In this document: piece after piece, positions 26,331 through 36,108 of the stretch | Numbering within the stretch: position 1 is the first letter of the stretch | Layout: the number at the start of each line of letters is the position of its first letter | Source of the DNA: Reclinomonas americana ATCC 50394 | Taxonomy: Eukaryota; Jakobida; Jakobea; Jakobida | Direction of reading: 5' to 3' | Assembly (NCBI GenBank): GCA_048213135.1 | Contig: PS015009.1 | Location: 2,046,001-2,110,000, forward strand | Length of the DNA: 64,000 nt | Made by a program: the position numbers and the translations under genes | Notes under the pieces: generated by a model | The model's database searches: none | What the model saw: the letters and a program-made list of their open reading frames with translations, nothing else | Told to the model about the DNA's origin: nothing

Positions 26331-28466
26331 GTGTCTGTCTTCAATCAGTCCCGGAAAAATGTGGTGATGCTGGTGTTTGCCGGCATGTTCGTCATCATTG
26401 TGATGCAACTGGCCAACCTCCAGTTATTTTCATCCAAGTATAAACTGATGGCCGATGACCAGGGCAAGTTCAGGAAAGTGATCTACCCCGACAGGGGTAT
26501 TGTCTTCGACCGGAAAGGGAGGATCATGTTGCAGAATACCACCATCTACGACCTCATCGTGGTACCCAACAAGATCAGGGGCATGGACACCTCCATGTTA
26601 TGCAGTATCCTGGGTATGGATGCCGAATCATTCCATAAAAAAATAATAGAACTCACGATCAAAAATACCGGGGCACGGCCTTCCACTTTCGAATCCCTGT
26701 TGTCGGAAGCAAAAATGGCCAGGTATAATGAATCTATGTACCGCATGGCCCCCGCCTTCTACCTGCAGGAACGCTCTGTAAGAAGTTATCCTTATGACGC
26801 CGCGGCCAATGTGCTGGGCTATACCGCCGAAGTGGATACCAACTTTTTGAAAAAGCACCGCGAGGAAGGGTATGTCGCGGGTGATTATGCCGGTATGACG
26901 GGTATTGAAAGAAGCTACGAACGGGTGCTGATGGGCGAAAGAGGTATCGAATACTGGAAACGCGACAAAATGAACAGGCTTACCGAAAGACTGGAGAAAG
27001 GAAGATTTGATACGACACCGGTAGCCGGGCAAAACCTGCATACCGCTATCGACATCGAATTGCAGGAACTGGGCGAAAAACTGATGCAGAACAAACTGGG
27101 TTCCATCGTGGCCATTGATCCCAAAACCGGGGGTATACTCGCTATGGTAAGTGCGCCCACCTACCAGCCTAAATTCCTCACCGGAAGTGAAAGAAGAAAA
27201 CACTTTTCCGAATTGTACCTCAATCCCGCGCTGCCCCTGCTTAACCGTACGGTGAGCGCTACCTATTCGCCGGGCTCTACGTTCAAAACGCTGCAGGCAC
27301 TTGTTGGTTTGCACGAAGGTGTTATCGACCCCACTTTCCGGGTGTCCTGCTCCGGCGCTTTCTATGGTTGCGGTTCAGGCAAACCCATGCGTTGTCTCGA
27401 TTACGGTACATTCGACCTGCGTAACGCCATTACGGTTTCCGACAACACCTACTTCGCTACTGTAATGCAACGGGTGATCAATAATCCAAAATACCCCAAC
27501 ATCGACAGCAGCCTGGCTACCTGGGACCGCTACATGTACGCATTTGGGTTAGGTCATAAACTGGGTGTGGATGTTCCATCGGAAAAAAGAGGCAATATCC
27601 CCACACCGGCCTATTACAACAAATCATTCGGTGCCGGCAGGTGGAACTATTGCAGCTTCCGTTCGGTGAGTATCGGCCAGGGTGAGGTAGACGTAACGCC
27701 CCTGCAGGTGGCCAATGAAATGGCTTACATTGCCAATAAAGGATGGTACATTACCCCGCACGTGGTTGACTCTATTGAAGGCGGTGATAAATATGAACTG
27801 CTCAAGCCTTATCAGCACCGCAACAGCGCTATCGATATCCCCGACAGTATTTTTGAGATCGTACACGACGGTATGCAGGGGGTGGTGGAACGTGGTACCG
27901 GTGGCGGCGCCAAAGTGCCGGGTATTACCATTTGCGGTAAAACAGGTACCGTGGAAAACTACTACCGTGGCGTGAAACAGCAGAACCACTCTTTCTTCTG
28001 CGCCTTTGCACCACGTGAGAATCCCAAGATCGCGATCATGTGTGTGGTGGAGAACAGCGGCCGGTTCGGCGGTACCTACGCGGCACCTATTGTGGGGCTG
28101 ATGATCGAGAAATACCTGAAAGATTCCATCACCGATAAAGGAAGGGTAGCCCGGGTGGAACAATTATCGAAACTTAACCTGATGCCGCCGCGTATCTTTG
28201 CCGAACTGCGGAAACAGGATTCCATACGACATTCCAAAGATTCTGCGTACCTGATCGCGAAGGGATATATCAAGATCATTAAAGACACGCTGGAAATTGA
28301 GGATGAGCCTGAGGCCGACGCGGCTAATGTGAAAATGACACCCGCCCAGCTGAAAGCCGACGCGGAACAAAAAAAGAAGGATTCTTTACTGAGGATAAAA
28401 AAAGCGGAAGCCATACTTCCCGACGAAAAAAAGAAACCTTCATCCAAAGACACAGTAAGCAACTAA
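26331..28466 (+). CDS. mrdA: Penicillin-binding protein 2 (transpeptidase of the elongasome)
   Basis: 711 residues. A membrane anchor (about 10-30) is followed by a dimerisation domain (YPDRGIVFDRKGRIMLQNTT, about 47-66) and a transpeptidase domain with YSPGSTFKT (the STFK serine), SDNTYF (SxN) and CGKTGTVEN (KTG). The C-terminal 90 residues are charged and Lys-rich. It cross-links peptidoglycan together with RodA. GTG at 26331 (MSVFNQSRKNVVML) is chosen; a longer in-frame form would overlap mreD and add unrelated residues. Confidence 0.94.
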   Translation: MSVFNQSRKNVVMLVFAGMFVIIVMQLANLQLFSSKYKLMADDQGKFRKVIYPDRGIVFDRKGRIMLQNTTIYDLIVVPNKIRGMDTSMLCSILGMDAESFHKKIIELTIKNTGARPSTFESLLSEAKMARYNESMYRMAPAFYLQERSVRSYPYDAAANVLGYTAEVDTNFLKKHREEGYVAGDYAGMTGIERSYERVLMGERGIEYWKRDKMNRLTERLEKGRFDTTPVAGQNLHTAIDIELQELGEKLMQNKLGSIVAIDPKTGGILAMVSAPTYQPKFLTGSERRKHFSELYLNPALPLLNRTVSATYSPGSTFKTLQALVGLHEGVIDPTFRVSCSGAFYGCGSGKPMRCLDYGTFDLRNAITVSDNTYFATVMQRVINNPKYPNIDSSLATWDRYMYAFGLGHKLGVDVPSEKRGNIPTPAYYNKSFGAGRWNYCSFRSVSIGQGEVDVTPLQVANEMAYIANKGWYITPHVVDSIEGGDKYELLKPYQHRNSAIDIPDSIFEIVHDGMQGVVERGTGGGAKVPGITICGKTGTVENYYRGVKQQNHSFFCAFAPRENPKIAIMCVVENSGRFGGTYAAPIVGLMIEKYLKDSITDKGRVARVEQLSKLNLMPPRIFAELRKQDSIRHSKDSAYLIAKGYIKIIKDTLEIEDEPEADAANVKMTPAQLKADAEQKKKDSLLRIKKAEAILPDEKKKPSSKDTVSN

Positions 28467-28491
28467 AAAACAACGGAGAGAAATAAAGCAG

Positions 28492-29838
28492 ATGTACCAG
28501 AAAAACCCGGCCATAGGAAAAGGTATTGATTGGTTAATGGTGTTCTTTTACGGCATCCTCGTGATCATTGGCCTCATTTGTATTTTCTCCGTGGAATACA
28601 AGAGTACAGACAATGTGATGCAAACCCTGACGGGTTTTAAAAAGAATTACAGCAAACAACTTTTCTATTTCGGCGCATGCTGTCTGCTGGCCATATTTAT
28701 TTTACTTACCGACAGTAAATTGTTTACCGCTACTGCCAACCTTTCTTACCTGGTAGGGATATTACTCATACTCGCTACCTTTGTGCTGGGCAAAGAGATC
28801 AAGGGTTCCAAAAGCTGGATACCGCTCGGTTTCATGAACCTGCAACCGGTAGAGCTATGTAAAATATTTACCGCCCTGGCGTTGTCGAAATACCTTTCCA
28901 TGCAGGAAACGGATTTCCGCAAACCCAAATCACAACTCATTGCCGCCGCGCTGGCTTTCACTCCCGCTGCGTTTTCCATATTGCAGGGCGAGACCGGGCT
29001 GGCGCTGGTGTATTTCTCCTTCCTTATACCCATGTACCGCGAAGGATTGCCGGGAGGTTATCTTGTATTGGGGGTTTGTATGGCGGCGTTACTCGTAGTG
29101 TCGTTACTGTTCACAGCCAAAACGCTCATCATCGCTTTTTCGGCCATCATGCTGTTTTGTCTTTATTATTTCCGCCGGCAGATCCGCCGCAACAGCCGGC
29201 TGCTGGTACTCATCCTGGGCATATGGGGTTTTTGCAGTGCCTTCGTTGGCTTTGGTATACCTTTCTTCTTTAAGCATGTATTGAAACCTTACCAGGCTGA
29301 TCGTATCTTCAGCATGGTGGGTGTTGATAATCCTTTTGCCGATAAAACCGTGGTGCTGGATGAGGCTGCGCTGAAGGAGAAAGAAAAAAAATCAAAGCAG
29401 CAGGATTACAACGTAAAACAATCCAAGATCGCCATAGGCTCAGGCGGCTTTGCAGGAAAGGGATTCCTGAAAGGAACACAAACGCAGGGCGACTTTGTTC
29501 CGGAACAGCACACCGATTTTATTTTTACTTCCGTAGGCGAAAACTTCGGCTTCCTGGGCACAACTGCCGTTATGCTGCTCTACCTCTGTTTCCTGCTGCG
29601 CATCGTCGTCATCGCCGAACGGCAGCGAAGTACTTTCAGCCGTGTATATGCGTATTCGGTAGCCGGCATACTCTTCTTTCACGTTTCGGTGAATATATGT
29701 GTAACCATTGGCCTGGCCCCGGTAATCGGGATTACTTTACCACTTATGAGTTACGGCGGATCTTCCCTGCTCACCTTTACCATATTGTTCTTTATCCTCA
29801 TCAAGCTGGATGCTGATCGGCAGATGGTACTTCGTTAA
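28492..29838 (+). CDS. rodA: Peptidoglycan polymerase RodA
   Basis: 448 residues with about ten membrane segments, of the SEDS family. Family motifs include KGSKSWIPLGFMNLQPVEL (about 103-121), IAIGSGGFAGKGFLKGTQTQ, PEQHTDFIFTSVGENFGFLG and PLMSYGGSSLLT. It polymerises lipid II for lateral wall growth with PBP2. A charged insertion (about 280-310; ALKEKEKKSKQQD) sits in the large loop. It ends the mre operon; a 25-bp inverted repeat begins 2 bp after its stop codon. Confidence 0.95.
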   Translation: MYQKNPAIGKGIDWLMVFFYGILVIIGLICIFSVEYKSTDNVMQTLTGFKKNYSKQLFYFGACCLLAIFILLTDSKLFTATANLSYLVGILLILATFVLGKEIKGSKSWIPLGFMNLQPVELCKIFTALALSKYLSMQETDFRKPKSQLIAAALAFTPAAFSILQGETGLALVYFSFLIPMYREGLPGGYLVLGVCMAALLVVSLLFTAKTLIIAFSAIMLFCLYYFRRQIRRNSRLLVLILGIWGFCSAFVGFGIPFFFKHVLKPYQADRIFSMVGVDNPFADKTVVLDEAALKEKEKKSKQQDYNVKQSKIAIGSGGFAGKGFLKGTQTQGDFVPEQHTDFIFTSVGENFGFLGTTAVMLLYLCFLLRIVVIAERQRSTFSRVYAYSVAGILFFHVSVNICVTIGLAPVIGITLPLMSYGGSSLLTFTILFFILIKLDADRQMVLR

Positions 29839-29840
29839 TC

Positions 29841-30355
29841 AATTACGAATTCCAAATTACGAATCGTGAGGGTTTTAGTCGGGGAGAAAATGACACTATT
29901 TAAAGAGGGAAAAACGTTTGCTGTAAATTTTAACGCACTTAAATTACTGCCATAATCATTGTTATGAAGCAGGAAAATGTGATCGTTGAAAAGAGTTATG
30001 CTTTTGCTATACGGATTATAAAACTGTATCAGTATTTATGTACCCAGAGGAGAGAGTTCGTATTGAGCAAACAAATACTGCGTTCAGGTACTTCGATAGG
30101 AGCAAATGTAGAAGAAGCTATTGGTGGACAGACAACAAAGGATTTTTTCATGAAGCTGACCATTGCGTATAAAGAAGCGAGAAAAACACTTTACTGGATA
30201 AGGTTATTGACCGATACGGGCTATATTACTCCGGCTGAAAGCAAAAGCATTTTGGGTGATGCAGATGAAATCCTTAGAATTTTAGGGTCTATCCAGAAAA
30301 CAACACGAAATTTGCACCTGAAAAATTCGTGATTCGTAATTTGGAATTCGTAATT
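29841..30355. mobile_element. Putative IVS-like element: 25-bp perfect inverted repeat enclosing a four-helix-bundle gene
   Basis: Positions 29841-29865 and 30331-30355 are exact reverse complements over 25 bp (each made of AATTACGAATT-type words). They enclose the 122-residue IVP-type gene, whose stop codon (30330-30332) runs into the right repeat. Another AATTCGTAATT copy runs on to about 30364. The element fills the gap between rodA and the MBL gene. In RNA the repeats would form a 25-bp stem closing a loop of about 465 nt, as in the intervening sequences of 23S rRNA. No transposase and no target duplication is seen, so mobility is inferred. Confidence 0.5.
29964..30332 (+). CDS. Four-helix-bundle protein (23S rRNA intervening-sequence protein family)
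   Basis: 122 residues predicted as four helices, with the family signature SKQILRSGTSIGANVEEA at about residues 34-51 and FFMKLTIAYKEARKTLYWI after it. Family members were first found in intervening sequences inside spirochaete 23S rRNA; relatives such as Avd help diversity-generating retroelements. Here the gene stands alone between rodA and an MBL gene, inside a 25-bp inverted repeat. Role unknown; nucleic-acid binding is plausible. ATG at 29964 fits the family start. Confidence 0.9.
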   Translation: MKQENVIVEKSYAFAIRIIKLYQYLCTQRREFVLSKQILRSGTSIGANVEEAIGGQTTKDFFMKLTIAYKEARKTLYWIRLLTDTGYITPAESKSILGDADEILRILGSIQKTTRNLHLKNS

Positions 30356-30372
30356 CGTAATTTGCATTCATA

Positions 30373-31116
30373 ATGAAAATCATCCCCCTCAGCGAAGGCG
30401 CTTTCACCATCGATCAAACCAAAGTGTTTATTCCTTTTGATGTAGAGAAGGACGACCTGCAGCAAAGAACCAAAGGAAGCCTGCTGGTAGAAGTACAGCC
30501 CTTTGCCATTATAACCTCAAAAGATATACTGGTACTGGACGCGGGATTGGGATTCAGTAACCCCGACGGGACTTTGCAGATACACCAGAACCTGCTTAAT
30601 AATGGGATCAATCCTATGGACGTTACCAAAGTATTGATGAGCCATCTTCATAAGGATCATTCCGGCGGCATTGCCCGGGAGGATAAGATTTTGCAAAAGA
30701 GTTTTCTCAGCTTTCCCAATGCGAAGTATTACGTGAATCGCGATGAATTTGATTTCGCTATCGCTAAAGGGAAACCTTCTTACACACCGGATGAATTCAA
30801 AATACTGGGAGATATCGACAACGTGGTGTTTACACATGGCGATGGTGTTATCGATGATTATATCCGGTACGAAGTCAGCGGGGCGCACTGCCCTTACCAC
30901 CAGGTGTTCTGGATAGAAGAGGATGGAGAAAAAATATTTTTCGGAGGTGATGTGGCCCCGCAACTGCAGCAAATGAAAAGCCGTTTTGTAGCCAAGTATG
31001 ATTACGACGGAAAAAAATGTATGGAGCTACGCCAGCAATGGTGGGCACAGGGAGAGCAGGAAAAGTGGACCTTTCTTTTTTATCATGATATCAAAACGCC
31101 GGTGTTTTCCTTTTAG
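30373..31116 (+). CDS. MBL fold metallo-hydrolase
   Basis: 247 residues with the metallo-beta-lactamase motif SHLHKDHSGG (HxHxDH, about residues 90-97), then GAHCPYHQ and FFGGDVAPQ, which supply further metal ligands. No signal peptide, so probably cytoplasmic. Such hydrolases act on thioesters, lactones, phosphodiesters or RNA; the substrate cannot be named here. The start codon lies 8 bp after the repeat words of the preceding element. Confidence 0.88.
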   Translation: MKIIPLSEGAFTIDQTKVFIPFDVEKDDLQQRTKGSLLVEVQPFAIITSKDILVLDAGLGFSNPDGTLQIHQNLLNNGINPMDVTKVLMSHLHKDHSGGIAREDKILQKSFLSFPNAKYYVNRDEFDFAIAKGKPSYTPDEFKILGDIDNVVFTHGDGVIDDYIRYEVSGAHCPYHQVFWIEEDGEKIFFGGDVAPQLQQMKSRFVAKYDYDGKKCMELRQQWWAQGEQEKWTFLFYHDIKTPVFSF

Positions 31117-31172
31117 GAATGAAGGAATAAAAAAATGAAGGAATGAAGGAATGATGGAATGATGGAATTGAA
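31117..31172. repeat. Degenerate GAATGAAGG tract after the MBL gene
   Basis: Directly after the MBL stop codon: GAATGAAGG, AATGAAGGAATG, AATGATGG words in a row, the same words as at 447-488. A TTTCAATA-type run follows (31180-31215). Confidence 0.6.
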
Positions 31173-31228
31173 GCGAAGACAATATTCAATTTTCAATAAT
31201 CCATATTTCAATACTCACTTACCGGCCC

Positions 31229-31256
31229 AAAAAAGCCGCTACACATGGCAGCGGCT
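31229..31256 (-). terminator. Terminator of the atpB-E-F-H operon
   Basis: The minus strand has AGCCGCT and AGCGGCT as a 7-bp stem followed by six T. It ends the ATP synthase operon right after atpH. Confidence 0.8.
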
Positions 31257-31278
31257 GATCTGTTAAGTAAGGGTAATA

Positions 31279-31839
31279 TTATCTTATCCTGTGAATGTAG
31301 TCGTTGTTCAGGAATTGTTTTTTCACGTCTTTTAAGTCCCTCAGAATGCTGGCGTCTACCAGCTGGCCATTGGTTTCGAGCAGGAAACCACCGATCAGGT
31401 CTTCATCCACAGCTGTTTCCACATCCAGGCTGCCTTTAACAGCACCTTTCACATTGGCCAGGATGGCTTCTTTCAGGTTGTCGGCCAGCGGCGCGGCAGT
31501 GGTGATCTTTACTTTATTGATATTCTTCAGCGTGTTGTACTGCTCAATATAAGCTGTCACGATTTCAGGCAGATTGTTCTCCCTTCCTTTTTTTACCAGC
31601 AGGGTAATAAAGGCTTCGGTCAGTTTACTTACCCTTCCGGTGGTTACGGAGTCGATGATCTTACCCTTGGTGTCGGGCTTGATGATAGGGCTGCGCAGCA
31701 ATGCCACGAAATCGCGGTTGCTTTTATTGATCTCCTGCAGCCATTTCATATCGGCGTGTACAGCGTCTACCTGGTTTTGCTCAAGGGCAAGATCCAGTAA
31801 GCTTTTGGCGTAACGGCCTGCTAAACGTGGGTTGTTCAT
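31279..31839 (-). CDS. atpH: ATP synthase F1 subunit delta
   Basis: 186 residues. NPRLAGRYAKSLLDLA at the start and ETNGQLVDASILRDL near the end are typical of the delta/OSCP family. It links F1 to the peripheral stalk. Start at 31839 is chosen over one 30 bp upstream that lies inside repeat words. It follows atpF after an 80-bp gap full of repeats, and a terminator follows. atpA and atpG, which usually come next, are missing here. Confidence 0.93.
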   Translation of the reverse strand: MNNPRLAGRYAKSLLDLALEQNQVDAVHADMKWLQEINKSNRDFVALLRSPIIKPDTKGKIIDSVTTGRVSKLTEAFITLLVKKGRENNLPEIVTAYIEQYNTLKNINKVKITTAAPLADNLKEAILANVKGAVKGSLDVETAVDEDLIGGFLLETNGQLVDASILRDLKDVKKQFLNNDYIHRIR

Positions 31840-31843
31840 AACT

Positions 31844-31917
31844 AATTTGAAAATTTGAAAATTAGACAATTTGAAAATTCCGATGACTTCATTTTCACAT
31901 CGTCACATTTTCACATT
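31844..31917. repeat. AATTTGAAAA / CACATCGTCACATT word repeats between atpF and atpH
   Basis: Three AATTTGAAAA-type units (31844-31879) and three CACAT(C/T) units (31896-31917) fill the gap. The last unit abuts the atpF stop codon. Similar words occur at 16449-16482 and 34054-34090. Confidence 0.6.
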
Positions 31918-31919
31918 GG

Positions 31920-32414
31920 TTAATTAAGCTTTACTTCTCCTGCCAGTTGCTTGATGTAATCTTCCTGAACGGCTTTATTGCTCAGTTCGCGGCGCAGTAC
32001 TTTTTCACTTACTTCAATAACGAGGTTACCTACCTGGTTTTTGATATCAGTGAGGGCGGCCATTTTCTGGTGATTGATGGCGGCCTGTGCGTCGGCAAGG
32101 ATCTTGGCGGCTTCTGTTTTGGCCTGATCTTTTGCTTCGTTGATGATCCTGTCCTTGGTTTCCTTAGCTTCTTTCAGCATGCTGGCTCTTTCTTCACGTG
32201 CCTGGGTGAGCAGGGCTTCGTTGTCGCTTTTCATCTGTGCCATTTCCAGTTTGATTTTCTCAGCTGTGGCGATAGAGTTGGCGATGTTTTGTTCCCTGTC
32301 GCTGAGGCCTTTGATGATGGCAGGCCATGCGAATTTTTTAAGGATAAAGAACACGATCAGGAACGCCAGCAGGGTCCAGATGAGCAAACCGAAGGAGGGA
32401 GTTAATAATTCCAT
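31920..32414 (-). CDS. atpF: ATP synthase F0 subunit b
   Basis: 164 residues. One membrane segment (about 5-25; FGLLIWTLLAFLIVFFILKK) is followed by a long charged helix (about 30-125, rich in E, K and A) and a C-terminal part with EVSEKVLRREL. It forms the peripheral stalk of F1F0 ATP synthase. It lies 170 bp after atpE, an unusually wide gap with a 10-bp-stem hairpin. Confidence 0.95.
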   Translation of the reverse strand: MELLTPSFGLLIWTLLAFLIVFFILKKFAWPAIIKGLSDREQNIANSIATAEKIKLEMAQMKSDNEALLTQAREERASMLKEAKETKDRIINEAKDQAKTEAAKILADAQAAINHQKMAALTDIKNQVGNLVIEVSEKVLRRELSNKAVQEDYIKQLAGEVKLN

Positions 32415-32533
32415 TTTCGAAAATTAAAAAATGTATAATGAATTCTGAAAGTCCAGTATTGATCTGATGTACAAGAGTGCGACGCCACTGAAGCTGCTTC
32501 ACGTTACTGCCGCCCGGAACAAAAGATGTAAAA

Positions 32534-32568
32534 TACTGCATCCTCCGTCCTGTACTTCGGATGCAGTA
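32534..32568 (-). promoter_or_regulatory. Intercistronic hairpin between atpE and atpF
   Basis: TACTGCATCC and GGATGCAGTA pair perfectly (10 bp) around a 15-nt loop. There is no T run, so it is not a classical terminator. It could stabilise the atpE message or mark a processing site, which would raise the output of subunit c over its neighbours. Confidence 0.45.
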
Positions 32569-32584
32569 ATGTTTTGGAACGGTA

Positions 32585-33963
<1,379 letters not shown>

Positions 33964-34053
33964 ATCGTCCCTTAAATTTGCCGCAAAGATAAGGCGGCAA
34001 CTCCGAAAAGAGAAATTGGCGGCTAAAAAAGGAGGAGTTTTCCATAAAGGAGA

Positions 34054-34171
34054 GATGTGACAATTTGAAAATTTGAAGATGTGACAATTGAGTCTGCTGG
34101 TGGACTTAATAAAAGGGCAAAGTTCGTTATAAATGGAAGCTTACCGGTGAAAGGGCCAATTCGCACATTTA
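34054..34171. repeat. Word repeats between atpB and the ABC exporter gene
   Basis: GATGTGACAATTTGAA and AAGATGTGACAATTG repeat at 34054-34090. AATTCGCACATTTACTAATT lies at 34158-34177 and abuts the ABC gene stop codon. Nothing else is seen in the 208-bp gap. Confidence 0.5.
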
Positions 34172-35974
34172 CTAATTTATTTCCTCTTGTTTTTCAAACT
34201 GCATCTTGTGCAACTGGTAGTACATCCCCTGTTTATCAAGCAGTTCTACATGGGTACCCATCTCTTTGATCTCGCCTTTATCGAGTACCATAATGGTATC
34301 GGCCTTTCGAACGGTGCTGAGGCGGTGGGCAATGACAATGGAAGTACGGCCGGCAATGAGTTTGTCGATGGCCTGCTGAATAAGGTGTTCGCTTTCGGTA
34401 TCTACGGAAGATGTGGCTTCATCGAGGATGAGGATGGAAGGGTTGTAGAGGAGTGCTCTTACAAAGGACAACAGCTGCCTTTGTCCAAGTGAAAGCGTGG
34501 CACCCCTTTCCATTACATTATAATCGTAGTTGCCGGGCAACTGCATAATAAAATCGTGTATGCCGATGAGCTGTGCGGCGTGTATTACTTCTTCCCTGGT
34601 AATGGCCGGGTTGCGCAGGGTGAGGTTGTCCATCACCGATCCGCTGAACAGGAACACATCCTGCAGCACAACGGCAATGCGGCTGCGGAGAAAATCGAGG
34701 TCATATTCTTCTATAGGCGTACCATCGATACAGATCTTTCCCTGCTGTATATGGTACAACCGGTTGAGCAGGCTGATGATGGAAGTCTTGCCGCTGCCGG
34801 TATGTCCGACAATAGCCAGGGTATCACCCGCTTTGATATGAAAGGTTACATCTTTCAGTACATTATCCGGCGGGTTGTAGGCAAAAGTGACGTGTTCAAA
34901 ATCCACGGCGCCGGCCACAGACAAGGGTTTGAAGCTGCCTTTGTTTTCAGCCTGGTCGTTATTGTCCAGTACTTTGAACACCCTTTCGCTGGCGATCATA
35001 CCCATTTGCAGTACGTTGAATTTATCGGCGATCACCCGGAGCGGGCGGAACAGCAGGTTGAGGCAAAGGATGAAAGCGGTAACAACACCGGCCACATTGG
35101 TGGCATTGGTACCCAGGGCATCGCCGCCTGCCCACCATACCAGCAGTCCTATGGACACCGCCATTACAAGTTCCACAACCGGAAAGAAAACGGAGTAGGC
35201 GAAAATGGAACGTATGTTGGCGTTGCGGTGTTCTTTATTAATGCTGTTGAATTTGCCGAACTCCCTATTTTCTGCGGCAAAGGTCTGCACCACGCTCATG
35301 CCGGTAATGTGTTCCTGCACAAAAGCATTCAGGCTGGCCACGGCATTGCGTACGCGGATAAACGATTTGTTTACACTTTCCTTGAAGAAATAAGTAGCAA
35401 TGATGAGTATGGGAAAAGGCGCCAGGCATACCAGTGTCAGCCGCCAGTCGATCACGAACATGTACGTGAGGATGGAAATGATGGACAGCAGGTCGGCAAT
35501 GATAGGGATGAGCCCGTCGCTGAAAATATCGTTGATGGATTCAATATCGTTTACCGTACGGGTGGTAAGGGTGCCGATGGGGGTACGGTCGTACTGCGAC
35601 AGGTTGAGGTGCAGTATTTTATTGTAAGTAGTTACCCGCAGGTCTTTTACCACGCTTTGCCCGAGCGAGGCGGTGAAAAAGGTAAACAGGAAACGGGCTG
35701 CGCTTTCAATGAGCAGCAGCACAATCTGTATGATGGTGATCTCGATGATGAAGCCGCCGGGTGTATTGAGCAGGCCCCAGAAGGAATCGCCCTTGATACC
35801 GTCATTGATGGTGAGCTGGATAAGGAAAGGGCGGATAGGCGCCAGTATGGCCAGTAGTACCGACAAAGCAAGCGACCCGTAAAACTTATTCTTATACGGT
35901 GCGGCAAAATGAAACACCCGCTTTAATAAGGAGAAATCGAAAATCTTTTTTTTAGGCTTCGCCGGGGCTGTCAT
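34172..35974 (-). CDS. ABC exporter, fused permease and ATPase
   Basis: 600 residues. A six-helix membrane domain (about 20-320) is followed by an ATPase domain with Walker A VGHTGSGKTS (about 388-397), signature LSLGQRQ, Walker B ILILDEATSSVD and the switch VIAHRLST. It most likely works as a dimer in the inner membrane, exporting a lipid, peptide or drug. The substrate cannot be told. ATG at 35974 is used. A single gene. Confidence 0.93.
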   Translation of the reverse strand: MTAPAKPKKKIFDFSLLKRVFHFAAPYKNKFYGSLALSVLLAILAPIRPFLIQLTINDGIKGDSFWGLLNTPGGFIIEITIIQIVLLLIESAARFLFTFFTASLGQSVVKDLRVTTYNKILHLNLSQYDRTPIGTLTTRTVNDIESINDIFSDGLIPIIADLLSIISILTYMFVIDWRLTLVCLAPFPILIIATYFFKESVNKSFIRVRNAVASLNAFVQEHITGMSVVQTFAAENREFGKFNSINKEHRNANIRSIFAYSVFFPVVELVMAVSIGLLVWWAGGDALGTNATNVAGVVTAFILCLNLLFRPLRVIADKFNVLQMGMIASERVFKVLDNNDQAENKGSFKPLSVAGAVDFEHVTFAYNPPDNVLKDVTFHIKAGDTLAIVGHTGSGKTSIISLLNRLYHIQQGKICIDGTPIEEYDLDFLRSRIAVVLQDVFLFSGSVMDNLTLRNPAITREEVIHAAQLIGIHDFIMQLPGNYDYNVMERGATLSLGQRQLLSFVRALLYNPSILILDEATSSVDTESEHLIQQAIDKLIAGRTSIVIAHRLSTVRKADTIMVLDKGEIKEMGTHVELLDKQGMYYQLHKMQFEKQEEIN

Positions 35975-36040
35975 CCTGCAAAGTTAAGCGGGTTTGGGCA
36001 TGTAAAATAAAGATGGGATGAGTGGCAGGAGGGAAAGGCA

Positions 36041-36106
36041 AAAGGTAAAATTCAAAAGTAAAAAAGAGGACTTCAATAACCTGGTACCTCTTTTTAATTT
36101 TTACTT
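36041..36106 (-). terminator. Terminator and AAGTAAAAA-word repeat after the 739-residue protein gene
   Basis: AAAAAGAGG (36061-36069) and CCTCTTTTT (36087-36095) pair; on the minus strand the T run follows. The outer arms are AAAAGTAAAAA and TTTTTACTT. The core GAGGACTTC then ACCTG resembles the core after murA (5464-5545). Confidence 0.65.
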
Positions 36107-36108
36107 CC

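Noticed and set aside
34556-35857. 433-codon open frame antisense to the ABC exporter gene
   Set aside because: The exporter is complete on the other strand; the antisense protein is rich in Gln, Gly and His with no motif.
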